NCBI GenBank assembly: GCA_905216045.1
Contig: CAJMSL010000037.1
Coordinates: forward strand, 1 to 14,852
Length of the DNA: 14,852 bases
Reading direction: 5' to 3'
Origin: an uncultured bacterium
GTDB lineage: Bacteria > Actinomycetota > Coriobacteriia > Coriobacteriales > Coriobacteriaceae
Positions 5,565 through 12,557 of the stretch are shown in pieces. The notes beneath the pieces were generated by a model. The model made no database searches. It had not been told where the DNA came from and saw only the letters and a list, made by a program, of their open reading frames with translations. The stretch's first letter is position 1, and the number at the start of each line of letters is the position of its first letter. The position numbers and the translations under genes are program-made.

Positions 5565-6389
5565 ATGAAGAACACTCAGCTGCTGCTGATCAACGATATG
5601 TGCGGCTACGGCAAGGTCGCGCTTTCCGCCATGCTGCCGGTGCTGTCGCACATGGGCTACCGCATCCACAACCTGCCGACGGCACTTGTGTCCGATACGC
5701 TCAACTATCCCAAGTTCTACATCCACGACACCACCGAGTACGTGCGCCAGAGCCTCGCCATCTGGGAGGAGCTCGGCTTTGAGTTCGACGCCATCTCTAC
5801 CGGCTTTATCGTGACCGAGGAAGAGACGCGCATCATTTCGGACTTCTGCCACCGTCGCGCGCAAAAGGGTACCAAGGTGTTCGTCGACCCCATCATGGGC
5901 GACAACGGCAAGCTCTACGCCGGCGTGCCCGAGTCCACGATCGGTCTCATGCGCAGCCTGCTCGAGTGCGCCGACTATGCGGTGCCAAACTACACCGAGG
6001 CGTGCCTGCTCACCGATACGCCCATTGCCGAGCAAATCACGCCCGATGAGGGCCGCACTCTTGTGGATGCCGTGCGTGCCCTGGGCGCCAAGTCGGTGGT
6101 CATTACGAGCGCTGTGGTCGACGGTGCGAATGTCGTCATCGGTTACGACCATGTGGCGGGGGAGTACTTCACGATTCCCTTCGAGCTGATTCCGGTCTAC
6201 TTTCCGGGCACGGGCGACACGTTCTCGGCGGTGCTTGTCGGCCGCGTTATGGCCGGTTGGAGCCTGCAGCGCGCGACGAGCGATGCCATGCGTGTGGTAG
6301 CGGAGCTCATCGAGCGCAATGCCGACCAGGAGGATAAGTCCGCCGGCCTTCCCATCGAGGCCTGCCTGGATGTGATTGACCATGAGTAA
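5565..6389 (+). CDS. pdxK: Pyridoxal/pyridoxamine kinase (PfkB-like)
   Basis: 274-residue ribokinase-superfamily kinase that phosphorylates pyridoxal, pyridoxamine or pyridoxine with ATP, the salvage route to PLP. Seen: NDMCGYGKVAL (10-20), the substrate-pocket LPTALVSDTLNY (37-48), VDPIMGDNGKLY (107-118), PNYTEA (141-146), and the anion-hole/catalytic motif GTGDTF with base Asp218. The length is typical. Start ATG 5565 is favoured over an upstream in-frame ATG (5541) by AAGGGAG (5552-5558) 6 nt before it. Together with pdxRST it makes a B6 locus, now split from pdxST by the IS and so probably using its own promoter. The downstream small gene starts inside its last codons. pdxK versus pdxY naming cannot be decided from sequence alone. 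Confidence 0.88.
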   Translation: MKNTQLLLINDMCGYGKVALSAMLPVLSHMGYRIHNLPTALVSDTLNYPKFYIHDTTEYVRQSLAIWEELGFEFDAISTGFIVTEEETRIISDFCHRRAQKGTKVFVDPIMGDNGKLYAGVPESTIGLMRSLLECADYAVPNYTEACLLTDTPIAEQITPDEGRTLVDAVRALGAKSVVITSAVVDGANVVIGYDHVAGEYFTIPFELIPVYFPGTGDTFSAVLVGRVMAGWSLQRATSDAMRVVAELIERNADQEDKSAGLPIEACLDVIDHE

Positions 6390-6711
6390 CGCCGACGAGA
6401 GCAGCACCGAGGCGGCGGGCGAGAACAAGCCGCTCGGTGCCCCGCGCGGCAGGCGCCCACGTATTCGCATTAGCTGCGTGGACCAGCTGGGCACATGCCG
6501 CTGCCATCACGGGCATAAGCCGGGTGACGTCTTCGACTTCGACCGAGACCGCGGCAAGATGTGTGCCATGGCCTGCCATGTGGGATTTCCCTATATCGAT
6601 ATCCTGCGCTATGGCGGGACCGTGCCCGGCAACGAGCCAGGCACGGCAAAGTTCTGCTGTCCCGAGGTCGATACGCTGAACGTCTGGCTTGCTGAGATCG
6701 TCGACGAGTAG
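6382..6711 (+). CDS. TIGR04076-like small cysteine-rich protein
   Basis: 109 residues of unknown function. The first about 25 residues are polar and disordered-looking. The rest carries paired cysteines: CVDQLGTCRCHHGH, then GKMCAMACHVGFPYIDILRYGG, and a terminal AKFCCPEVDTLNVWL. The pattern G-D-x-F-x-F, C-x3-C-H, then CC near the end is that of the TIGR04076 family as I recall it; those proteins have no established role. The cysteines could bind a metal or form disulfides. Its ATG overlaps the end of the kinase gene by 8 nt (ATGAGTAA), so translation is probably coupled to pdxK and the proteins may be functionally linked. A hairpin begins 9 nt after its stop. Confidence 0.75.
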   Translation: MSNADESSTEAAGENKPLGAPRGRRPRIRISCVDQLGTCRCHHGHKPGDVFDFDRDRGKMCAMACHVGFPYIDILRYGGTVPGNEPGTAKFCCPEVDTLNVWLAEIVDE

Positions 6712-6719
6712 TCGAGCGC

Positions 6720-6752
6720 AATGTGACAAAGGGACAGTTCTTTTGTCACATT
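6720..6752 (+). terminator. aatgtgacaaag palindrome, copy 1 (probable terminator)
   Basis: aatgtgacaaa (6720-6730) pairs with tttgtcacatt (6742-6752) around an 11-nt centre. It follows the TIGR04076-like gene by 9 nt, where a terminator is expected. It belongs to a family with copies at 8270-8300 and 10234-10268. Confidence 0.55.
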
Positions 6753-6794
6753 CGCCGGTGGTGCCCCTTCTATTATGCTTGTAATCTCAAATCT

Positions 6795-6876
6795 CTGCAT
6801 TTCATCCGATTTTAGGTTCTAAAAATTCTGCGTTTCATCGATAATCAAGCGTATAAAACTTTGCATTTCATTTGAT
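6795..6876 (+). promoter_or_regulatory. Three direct repeats on a 33-bp period upstream of the ATPase gene
   Basis: tgcatttcatccgat begins at 6796, tgcgtttcatcgat at 6829 and tgcatttcatttgat at 6862, giving start-to-start distances of exactly 33 and 33 bp. The AT-rich spacers hold a taaaa run. The last copy ends 19 nt before the ATPase start codon and just ahead of its GGGGAG site. This looks like an operator array with boxes on one face of the helix, or a decayed tandem repeat. No regulator is identified. Confidence 0.5.
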
Positions 6877-6895
6877 GACACTGAGGGGAGAGCCT

Positions 6896-8257
6896 ATGCT
6901 GCGCAGGAAAATAGCGGCAGAGCTGGAGCGTTGGCTGAAGTCTGCCGAGCAAAAGGCCTTATTCATCACGGGTTCTCGCCAGATCGGCAAAAGCTATTCG
7001 ATTCGCGCATTTGGCAAAGCCAGCCATGCAACCTACATCGAGCTCAATCTCATGGAAAATCGCCAGGCAAAAGATGCTCTTCTCGAGGCGCGGAATGCCG
7101 ATGATTTCATCAGCAGGGTGACGCTTCTTTCGGGAAAGTCGATTGCACCAGGCAAAACGCTCGTGTTTATCGATGAGGTCCAAGAGGCCCCCGACATCAT
7201 GACGATGGCAAAGTTCCTTGTAGAGGACGGGAGGTGCCGCTGGGCGTTTTCGGGGTCAATGCTCGGGACCCAGTTCAAGGGCGTCAGGTCCTATCCCGTG
7301 GGGTATGTCCACGAGCTTAGGATGTTCCCGCTCGATTTTGAGGAGTTTTGCTGGGCAACCGGGGTGAGCGAGGGGGCTCGCCAAACGATACGTGACGCGT
7401 GTATCAGCGAGAGGCCCATTCCTGATTACATTCATGACGCGATGATGGCAAACTTCAGGACCTATACCGTTGTCGGCGGAATGCCGGAGGTCGTGCAGCG
7501 TTTCCTTGACACGCAGGGCGACCTTGCCTCTGTTCGTCAGCTGCAGTCAGAGCTCAACGAACAGTACCGGCGGGATATCTCCAAGTATGCAAGCGGGCGA
7601 GCCCTGCAGGTGCAGAGCATCTACGATCAGCTCCCTATTATGCTCGAGGGCGAAAACAAGCGCTTCGTGCTCAATTCCATTGACCCCAAGGCTCACTACG
7701 AGAAGTATCAGCGAGATTTTGTATGGCTTGTCGATGCCGGCGTTGCTCTCAAAGCCGATATCGTAACCGAGCCAAAGTCGCCCCTGCTCAAGACGGCACG
7801 GCCATCGCAGTTCAAGCTATACCAATCGGATACGGGCATGTTGATGGCGCGCTACCCCGTTGGAGTCGCCCAAGCGGCGTATCTTGATAGCAAGGAGCCC
7901 AATCTGGGCGGCATTTACGAAAACGTGGTGGCCCAGCAGCTGGCTGCCCAAAATCGCCAGCTTTACTACTATTAGACTAAAAAGCGCGGTGAAGTGGACT
8001 TTGTGGTCGATGGGCCGGATGGGACGGCTGTTCCGATCGAGGTTAAATCGGGCTCCTATTACCACGCGCACGCTGCGCTCGGTCATGTGCTTGATACGGC
8101 TGAATATGGCGTAAGGCTCGGGATTGTTTTCTCGAGAGGCAACGTTGAGCGCAACGGAGCGGTTCTCTATTTGCCGCTATATGCGACCTGGGCCCTTTCG
8201 GATGTTTTGGGCGACTCCTGCGCCGAGGGGATAAAGCTGGAGGTCAAGCCGGTCTAG
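6896..8257 (+). pseudogene. AAA/DUF4143 ATP-binding protein interrupted by an in-frame TAG
   Basis: The reading frame encodes an AAA_14 ATPase followed by a DUF4143 C-terminal domain, a common prokaryotic family of unclear role. Walker A is GSRQIGKS (26-33), Walker B LVFIDEVQ (89-96, Asp93/Glu94), and a sensor-like AFSGSMLG is at 117-124. At codon 360 (7973-7975) a TAG stops the frame. Immediately after it the same frame continues with TKKRGEVDFVVDG and PIEVKSGSYY, the conserved nuclease-like end of DUF4143, to a TAG at 8255-8257 (454 codons in all). So one base change, not a frameshift, separates the pieces. Start ATG 6896 has GGGGAG 5 nt upstream. The product as it stands would be 359 residues, lacking the final 93. 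Nonsense mutation, sequencing error and amber readthrough are all possible. Confidence 0.85.
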
Positions 8258-8269
8258 GGCCAGTCCCGG

Positions 8270-8300
8270 ATGTGGCAAAGGGGCAGTCCCTTTGCCACAT
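8270..8300 (+). terminator. atgtggcaaaggg palindrome, copy 2 (probable terminator)
   Basis: atgtggcaaaggg (8270-8282) pairs perfectly with ccctttgccacat (8288-8300), 13 bp with a 5-nt loop. It begins 13 nt after the ATPase frame ends. Compared with copies 1 and 3 (gtgac/gtcac), both arms carry the matching change gtggc/gccac, so pairing is kept. Confidence 0.6.
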
Positions 8301-8304
8301 TCAT

Positions 8305-8398
8305 GAGCGTGGATTTTCTCCCACCGAGATAACGAGCGTGGATTTTCTCCCGTTTAGAGCGCACTCGAACGCTCAAAGTGGGAGAAAATCCACGCTCG
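8305..8398. repeat. Palindrome with two left arms and one right arm (bidirectional terminator?)
   Basis: gagcgtggattttctcccac (8305-8324) and cgagcgtggattttctccc (8333-8351) are two copies of the same left arm. Both can pair with the single right arm at 8378-8398. Inner bases 8353-8361 and 8370-8377 extend the shorter hairpin. The element fills the gap between the plus-strand ATPase frame and the minus-strand phosphatase gene, so it can end transcription from both sides; gtttta follows on the plus strand. It is related to the pdxT hairpin (3923-3984). Confidence 0.65.
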
Positions 8399-8443
8399 TT
8401 TTATGCCGATGGCGTGGCCCGTGTGCCCGCGCCGCCCGAGCGC

Positions 8444-8890
8444 CTACAGCTGCTCGAGCATGGCGGTGCAACCGGCGAGTACATCGCGGTAGGTGGCGTC
8501 GAAATTGCCGGTGTACCAGGGGTCGGCCACGTCGCCGGGGCGATCGGTCCAATCGAGCAGGCGCGAGATCTTGCCATCGGGGTCCTTCCCAAAAATTCGG
8601 TACAGGGCGCGGGCGTTCTCGTCGTCCATATAGACAATGTGGTCCCAGTCGCCATACTCCGCGCGACGCACCTGACGTGCGCGATGTGCGACGACGGGAA
8701 TCCCGACCTCGCGTAGCTTGGCAATGGTGCCGTGGTGTGGCGGGTTGCCGATCTCCTCGGTCGAGGTCGCAGCGGAATCAATGACAAACTCGCCTGCGCG
8801 CCCGGCGCGCCGCACTAGCTCGGTAAACACGGACTCAGCCATCGTCGAGCGACAGATGTTCCCATGGCAGATAAACAGTACACGTTGCAT
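8444..8890 (-). CDS. Low-molecular-weight protein tyrosine phosphatase
   Basis: 148-residue cytosolic phosphatase of the LMW-PTP/arsenate-reductase-like fold. The N-terminal P-loop is VLFICHGNICRSTMAE, i.e. C8-x5-R14-S15. The general-acid loop is ADPWYTG with Asp123, near the C-terminus as usual. The loop residues point to tyrosine phosphate rather than arsenate; the physiological substrate cannot be read from sequence. Start ATG 8890 is used because the protein then begins MQRVLFICHGN and AAAGGA lies about 8 nt upstream; the frame extends 15 codons further without support. It lies 45 nt downstream of the MFS gene on the same strand, so the two may share a transcript. No kinase or capsule genes are next to it. 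Confidence 0.92.
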   Translation of the reverse strand: MQRVLFICHGNICRSTMAESVFTELVRRAGRAGEFVIDSAATSTEEIGNPPHHGTIAKLREVGIPVVAHRARQVRRAEYGDWDHIVYMDDENARALYRIFGKDPDGKISRLLDWTDRPGDVADPWYTGNFDATYRDVLAGCTAMLEQL

Positions 8891-8935
8891 ATGCGGTTTC
8901 CTTTCGATCGCCATCATCGAGCTCGAGTATCGCAT

Positions 8936-10177
8936 CTACGCCTGCGCCCTTGCCCGCCTGCGCTCCCAGTGAGCCAATTTAATCGTCACCAGCGTAAGCA
9001 CCCAGGCCACAAGCGAGAACGCGGCACCCACTGCGCCTACGTGCGCAATGCCAATGCTGCTTACCACGGCGCCGCCCACTGCGGTGCCAAACGAGATGCC
9101 GACGTTAAACGCCATGGGCTCAACCGAACTTGCGAGTACCATCGACTTGGGATGGCGGCTGCGTGCCACGTCCATGAAGTGCGTGATGCACGACACCGAG
9201 AACAAGTACATGAGCAGCGCCAAGCTAAAGACAAAGGCCAGCGCGAGCGGCATGGTGCCGCCCACAGCAAACAGCCCGAGTAACGCCGCAGCCTGCAGCA
9301 CGAACGTCACAAGCAGCGCCTTCATGCCAAAGCGCGCATCGATCCATCCGCCCAGGATGTTCGAGATCAGGCAGAACACGCCGTAGGCCATGAGCGTGGT
9401 ACTGGCTTCGACCGTGCCCATGCCCAGCACCTGCTCAAGATAAGGCGTCACGTAGCCATAGAAAACGTAGACCGACCCCACGCCAAACAAAAAGATGAGC
9501 ATGCCGGTGACGATGCTCGGCTCGCGTAGCAGACCCGCCTGCTCGCGAAAGGTGGCGGGCTCGTCGGTTTGCCCAGCGCGCGGCATAAACATCACGAGCG
9601 CTCCGCGGATCAGAACGGCAAAGGTCAGCGTGCCGTACATGGCCACGTGCCAGTCGAGCGTGTCGGCCACAAACTTGCCGATCGAAGTGACAAAGACCAT
9701 TGCTATTGAAAATGAGACGTAGACCACCGAGATGGCGAGTGAGGTCTGCTGCGGGGACAGCAGCTCGGGGATATACGTCACGCCCACGGCGAGCAGTGCG
9801 CCCGAGACGGAGCCCAAGATGATGCGCGAGGCGAACAGCACTTGAAAGTTGGGTGCCAGCGCCATGACCAGATTGCCGAGCACAAAGACGATGCTATAGC
9901 ACACGAGCAGTTGGTAACGACGGAAGCGCCCCGTGCTGAGCGCGAGCACCGGCGTCGCGATAGCGTAGATCAGTGCGAACACGCTAATAAGTTGGCCTGC
10001 GGTGGCAAGCGATACGCCGAGTTCCGTCGCCAAGTCACTTTCGATGCCGATGACCACGAACTCCGAACAGCCGAGCGAAAAGCCTAACAACACGAGCAGC
10101 GCCAGGCAGAGCTTGGTGCGCGCGGGGGAGAGCGCGGCGGCGGTTGACTTACTTTTTGGCGTGGTTGCGGCGGTCAA
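8936..10177 (-). CDS. MFS transporter, DHA1-type exporter (AraJ/YdhP-like)
   Basis: About 413 residues with the pattern of a 12-helix major facilitator. Helix 1 carries LGFSLGCSEFVVIGIESDLA. The cytoplasmic motif STGRFRRYQLL follows helix 2, and RIILGSVSGALLAVG resembles the proton-antiporter motif C region. These resemble the DHA1 sugar/drug exporters of the AraJ/YdhP group. The exported compound is unknown. The frame stays open to GTG 10264, but those codons lie in a palindromic repeat. GGAG (10189-10186) is 8 nt before TTG 10177, the preferred start. GTG 10186 is the nearest alternative, though its GGAG would overlap the codon. The gene is 45 nt upstream of the tyrosine phosphatase on the same strand. 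Confidence 0.85.
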   Translation of the reverse strand: MTAATTPKSKSTAAALSPARTKLCLALLVLLGFSLGCSEFVVIGIESDLATELGVSLATAGQLISVFALIYAIATPVLALSTGRFRRYQLLVCYSIVFVLGNLVMALAPNFQVLFASRIILGSVSGALLAVGVTYIPELLSPQQTSLAISVVYVSFSIAMVFVTSIGKFVADTLDWHVAMYGTLTFAVLIRGALVMFMPRAGQTDEPATFREQAGLLREPSIVTGMLIFLFGVGSVYVFYGYVTPYLEQVLGMGTVEASTTLMAYGVFCLISNILGGWIDARFGMKALLVTFVLQAAALLGLFAVGGTMPLALAFVFSLALLMYLFSVSCITHFMDVARSRHPKSMVLASSVEPMAFNVGISFGTAVGGAVVSSIGIAHVGAVGAAFSLVAWVLTLVTIKLAHWERRRARAQA

Positions 10178-10233
10178 GGTTGTCACTCCAATGTCGCGTG
10201 AATAAGCGGGATTCAATCCCTGCAACTCTAACA

Positions 10234-10268
10234 GAATGTGACAAAGGGACAGTCTCTTTGTCACATTC
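10234..10268. repeat. gaatgtgacaaag palindrome, copy 3
   Basis: gaatgtgacaaag (10234-10246) pairs with ctttgtcacattc (10256-10268). Three more pairs (one G-U) leave a 3-nt loop. Unlike copies 1 and 2, it sits in the upstream region of two divergent genes, so it is not a terminator for either. Minus-strand reading of it produces a false N-terminal extension of the MFS protein. Confidence 0.6.
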
Positions 10269-10286
10269 GCGGCGTGGCTGCCGCCT

Positions 10287-10351
10287 AAACCGTCACAACA
10301 TTCGATGAAAATCTCGAAAACGAGGAAAAACGTCGAATGTTGTGACGGTTT
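10287..10351. repeat. 19-bp palindrome with inner ctcg-aaaa-cgag hairpin
   Basis: aaaccgtcacaacattcga (10287-10305) pairs perfectly with tcgaatgttgtgacggttt (10333-10351). Inside is a second hairpin, ctcg aaaa cgag (10313-10324). It lies 19 bp from copy 3 of the gtgac palindrome, in the divergent region upstream of the MFS and acidic membrane protein genes. It could terminate read-through or form part of a regulatory RNA structure. Confidence 0.6.
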
Positions 10352-10437
10352 TCGTGTCCGGCGCGGGTGAGCTTCGGTGCCGTCTGGGGGTATAAGACTA
10401 GCGAGTGTTTATTTGCGAGGCCTAAGGGGCGCCCCGT

Positions 10438-11307
10438 ATGGATATCGATAACTTTGAATGGTGGTATAGCGAGGGCGAGGCTCCGGACGAGGAGTGGGAC
10501 GAGCCCGCGTCGCGTGACGTGTCGAGCGACGAGGACGAGACCGGCAACGATGCCGCTGTCGAGCCTGATGCCGCCTCCGATGCCGCCGAGCCCCTGACCT
10601 TTGAGCAGGCTTGGGCCCAAGCCGAGGCCGATGAGGCTAAGGCCGATGCCACGGCCACACTCGGTGAGCCGGCGGACATGTCCATCTCGCCGGCAAAGAT
10701 CCCGCAGCCGCGTCACACCATCGACCCCGACAGCACGGCATCCTTCAGCATTCTCGACGTGCCCGCGCAAGGCGCCCAGGCGCCTGCGCCCGCACATCGC
10801 CCCGACCTGGCTCGTGAGGAAGACGCGGACCGCCGTTCTCCGCTCGGCCCCATCCTCATCGCCTTCATGGCCGGCGTTATCGCCTGCTCGGCAATCGGTA
10901 GCGTTTGGAGCCATGTCGAGCAGCAGCGTCAAGACGCCGCCAAGGTCGAGATGTCTGTCGAGCAATCGCTCAGCCGCACGCGCTCGGTACATGTGTCGGT
11001 TGAGGTCAAGGACGGCGCGATGTGGGACACCGCGCGTGGCGACAGCCAAATGCTCATCCACATCGTGGGGCGTACGCTCAAAGGGCAGACGATTGACGAG
11101 TATCAATACGTCAATTCCGCTGGTGACGGCATCGAGCTCAAGCCCGGCGACTACGAGCTCACCGTCGACGAACCGCCCGTCGCCACCGACGGCACGCGCT
11201 TCCGCGCCTCAAAGCGCATGGTTCCCGTGAGCTTTAACTCGCAGGCGCCCGATACGGTCGATAGCACTCCGCAGGGCGGGTTTGACCTTTACGCTATTGC
11301 TCAATAA
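10438..11307 (+). CDS. Acidic single-pass membrane protein of unknown function
   Basis: 289 residues. Residues 1-135 are strongly acidic and low in complexity (Asp/Glu/Ala-rich) and presumably cytoplasmic. PILIAFMAGVIACSAIGSVW (138-157) is one membrane helix, preceded by DRRSPLG, which favours the N-terminus inside. The 130-residue extracytoplasmic part contains SVHVSVEVKDGAMWD and LKPGDYELTVDEPPVATDGT, a beta-rich stretch like the prealbumin/PEGA-type sandwiches of Gram-positive surface proteins. No enzyme motif, sortase signal or zinc ribbon is visible. aagggg (10424-10429) is 8 nt before the ATG, inside a ggggcgcccc palindrome. tataag (10391-10396) is a possible -10. The next gene begins 79 nt later. 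Confidence 0.75.
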   Translation: MDIDNFEWWYSEGEAPDEEWDEPASRDVSSDEDETGNDAAVEPDAASDAAEPLTFEQAWAQAEADEAKADATATLGEPADMSISPAKIPQPRHTIDPDSTASFSILDVPAQGAQAPAPAHRPDLAREEDADRRSPLGPILIAFMAGVIACSAIGSVWSHVEQQRQDAAKVEMSVEQSLSRTRSVHVSVEVKDGAMWDTARGDSQMLIHIVGRTLKGQTIDEYQYVNSAGDGIELKPGDYELTVDEPPVATDGTRFRASKRMVPVSFNSQAPDTVDSTPQGGFDLYAIAQ

Positions 11308-11343
11308 CTGCGCCTGTCGCTCAACCCCGCCGCCAAGAGTGGG

Positions 11344-11366
11344 ACAATAGCCCTCGACACTATTGT
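11344..11366. promoter_or_regulatory. Small inverted repeat upstream of the epimerase gene
   Basis: acaatag (11344-11350) and ctattgt (11360-11366) are reverse complements separated by 9 bp, about 20 bp before the epimerase start. This is the size and position of a dimeric repressor site, but the arms are short and no regulator gene is adjacent. Confidence 0.25.
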
Positions 11367-11386
11367 TTACTTTTGGAGGAAGTAGC

Positions 11387-12280
11387 ATGTCTACCGTCAC
11401 TACCATCAAGCGCGGCAGCCTCACCGCGGCCATCGATTCCATGGGCGCTCAGCTCACGAGCCTTGCCCTCAACGGCAACGAGTATCTGTGGCAGGGCGAC
11501 CCCGCCTTTTGGGGCAAGCATGCGCCCATCCTGTTCCCCATTGTGGGCTCGCTGCGCAACAACACGGCGACGTCTGCGGCTGGCACCTGCGAGATGCCGC
11601 GCCACGGCCTCGCGCGCATCGTCGAGCACAAGCTGGTCGAGGTTTCGGAGGACGGCTCCTCGGTAACGTACGAGATCACCGACACGCCCGAGTCGCTCAA
11701 GGCCTTTCCGTTCCACTTTAAGCTCAACATGACCTATGCCCTGACTGGTGACGCCACACTTACCCAGACCTTTGCCGTCACCAATACCGGCGACGTGGAC
11801 CTGCCGTTCTCGGTGGGCGGCCACCCCGCATTTAACGTACCTGCTCCCGGTGCCGAGGACGAGGCGTTCGAGGATTACGAGCTGGCATTTACCGAGGCTT
11901 GGACCAACGAGGCCCCCATCATCACGCCCGATGGCCTCATGACGTTCGAGGGTAGCTACAAGGCTCCCGATAACTCGGACGTGCTGCCCATCACGCACCG
12001 CAGCTTCGATAACGACGCCATCATGTTCACCGATACCCCGGGCTCCACGCTCACGCTGCGCGGCCGCAAGTCGGGCCACGGCGTCAAGATCGACTTTGAG
12101 GGCTTTAAGTACATCGGCGTGTGGTCTGCCGCCAACGACGCCCCGTTTGTGGCGCTCGAGCCCTGGACCGGTCATACCACCACGGACACCGAGGACGACG
12201 TCTTTGAGCACAAGGTCAACACCATCACCTTGGCTCCCGGCGAGACGGACAAGCGCAGCTTTAGCGTTACCTTGCTCTAG
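11387..12280 (+). CDS. Aldose 1-epimerase family protein (LacX-like)
   Basis: 297-residue galactose-mutarotase-like beta-sandwich protein. Conserved positions are GAQLTSLALNGNEYLW (20-35), FPIVGSLRN (50-58), PRHGLAR with His73, the catalytic-type VGGHPAFNVP with His146, and VALEPWTG with Glu258, the expected base. Members interconvert sugar anomers or hexose 6-phosphates; the LacX subgroup has no settled substrate. The length is right for the family. A strong GGAGGA (11376-11381) lies 5 nt before ATG 11387. The gene is monocistronic in appearance: an inverted repeat stands upstream and a strong intrinsic terminator begins 56 nt after the stop. No sugar-catabolic gene is adjacent, so the substrate cannot be taken from context. 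Confidence 0.88.
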   Translation: MSTVTTIKRGSLTAAIDSMGAQLTSLALNGNEYLWQGDPAFWGKHAPILFPIVGSLRNNTATSAAGTCEMPRHGLARIVEHKLVEVSEDGSSVTYEITDTPESLKAFPFHFKLNMTYALTGDATLTQTFAVTNTGDVDLPFSVGGHPAFNVPAPGAEDEAFEDYELAFTEAWTNEAPIITPDGLMTFEGSYKAPDNSDVLPITHRSFDNDAIMFTDTPGSTLTLRGRKSGHGVKIDFEGFKYIGVWSAANDAPFVALEPWTGHTTTDTEDDVFEHKVNTITLAPGETDKRSFSVTLL

Positions 12281-12335
12281 AGGTTCCGCCGCTCGGTCGA
12301 TGCTGCGCGCCGTCCAGAGCGATAATTTGTCATTC

Positions 12336-12377
12336 AAAAGGCAAGGCACGACCAGAAGGTTTATGCCTTGCCTTTTT
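12336..12377 (+). terminator. Intrinsic terminator after the epimerase gene
   Basis: aaaaggcaaggca (12336-12348) pairs with tgccttgcctttt (12364-12376), 13 bp with a 15-nt loop, ending in a run of five T. It is the clearest classical terminator in the window. The A-rich left arm lets it work in both directions. Confidence 0.85.
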
Positions 12378-12383
12378 CATGCC

Positions 12384-12439
12384 TAGTCGTTGGGGACGTT
12401 CTTGTTTGACTAGTCGTTTAAGAACGTCCCCAACGACTA
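12384..12439. repeat. 20-bp palindrome, uninterrupted relative of the IS110 target repeat
   Basis: tagtcgttggggacgttctt (12384-12403) pairs perfectly with aagaacgtccccaacgacta (12420-12439) around a 16-nt loop. The loop repeats the first bases of the arm (tagtcgttt, 12411-12419) and contains the 8-bp palindrome gactagtc. 12411-12429 is identical to the left flank of the IS (3994-4012). The other IS flank matches its end, differing by two extra bases (core CA) at the junction. Confidence 0.75.
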
Positions 12440-12466
12440 TCAATCGTTTTCAGTTCGTAAACTTGT

Positions 12467-12490
12467 ATATATGCATTTATATATGCATTT
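12467..12490 (+). repeat. 12-bp tandem duplication in the ABC operon upstream region
   Basis: atatatgcattt occurs twice head to tail (12467-12478 and 12479-12490) in an AT-rich patch 68 bp before the binding-protein start. Each copy offers a TATATA that could be a -10. No matching -35 at 16-18 nt is convincing. Confidence 0.5.
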
Positions 12491-12557
12491 GCTGGAGGTA
12501 GCGCTGAGCGGTATCCTGTTAAGTCGTCAGCATACGATTCAACAGGGAAGGCAGATT

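Noticed and set aside
5514..6494. 326-codon minus-strand frame opposite pdxK, and a similar 329-codon frame opposite the epimerase (11360-12349)
   Set aside because: Both mirror well-supported plus-strand genes and lack ribosome sites.
6795..6876. The 33-bp periodic boxes as a CRISPR array
   Set aside because: Only three degenerate boxes of about 15 bp with AT-rich related spacers, and no cas genes in the window.
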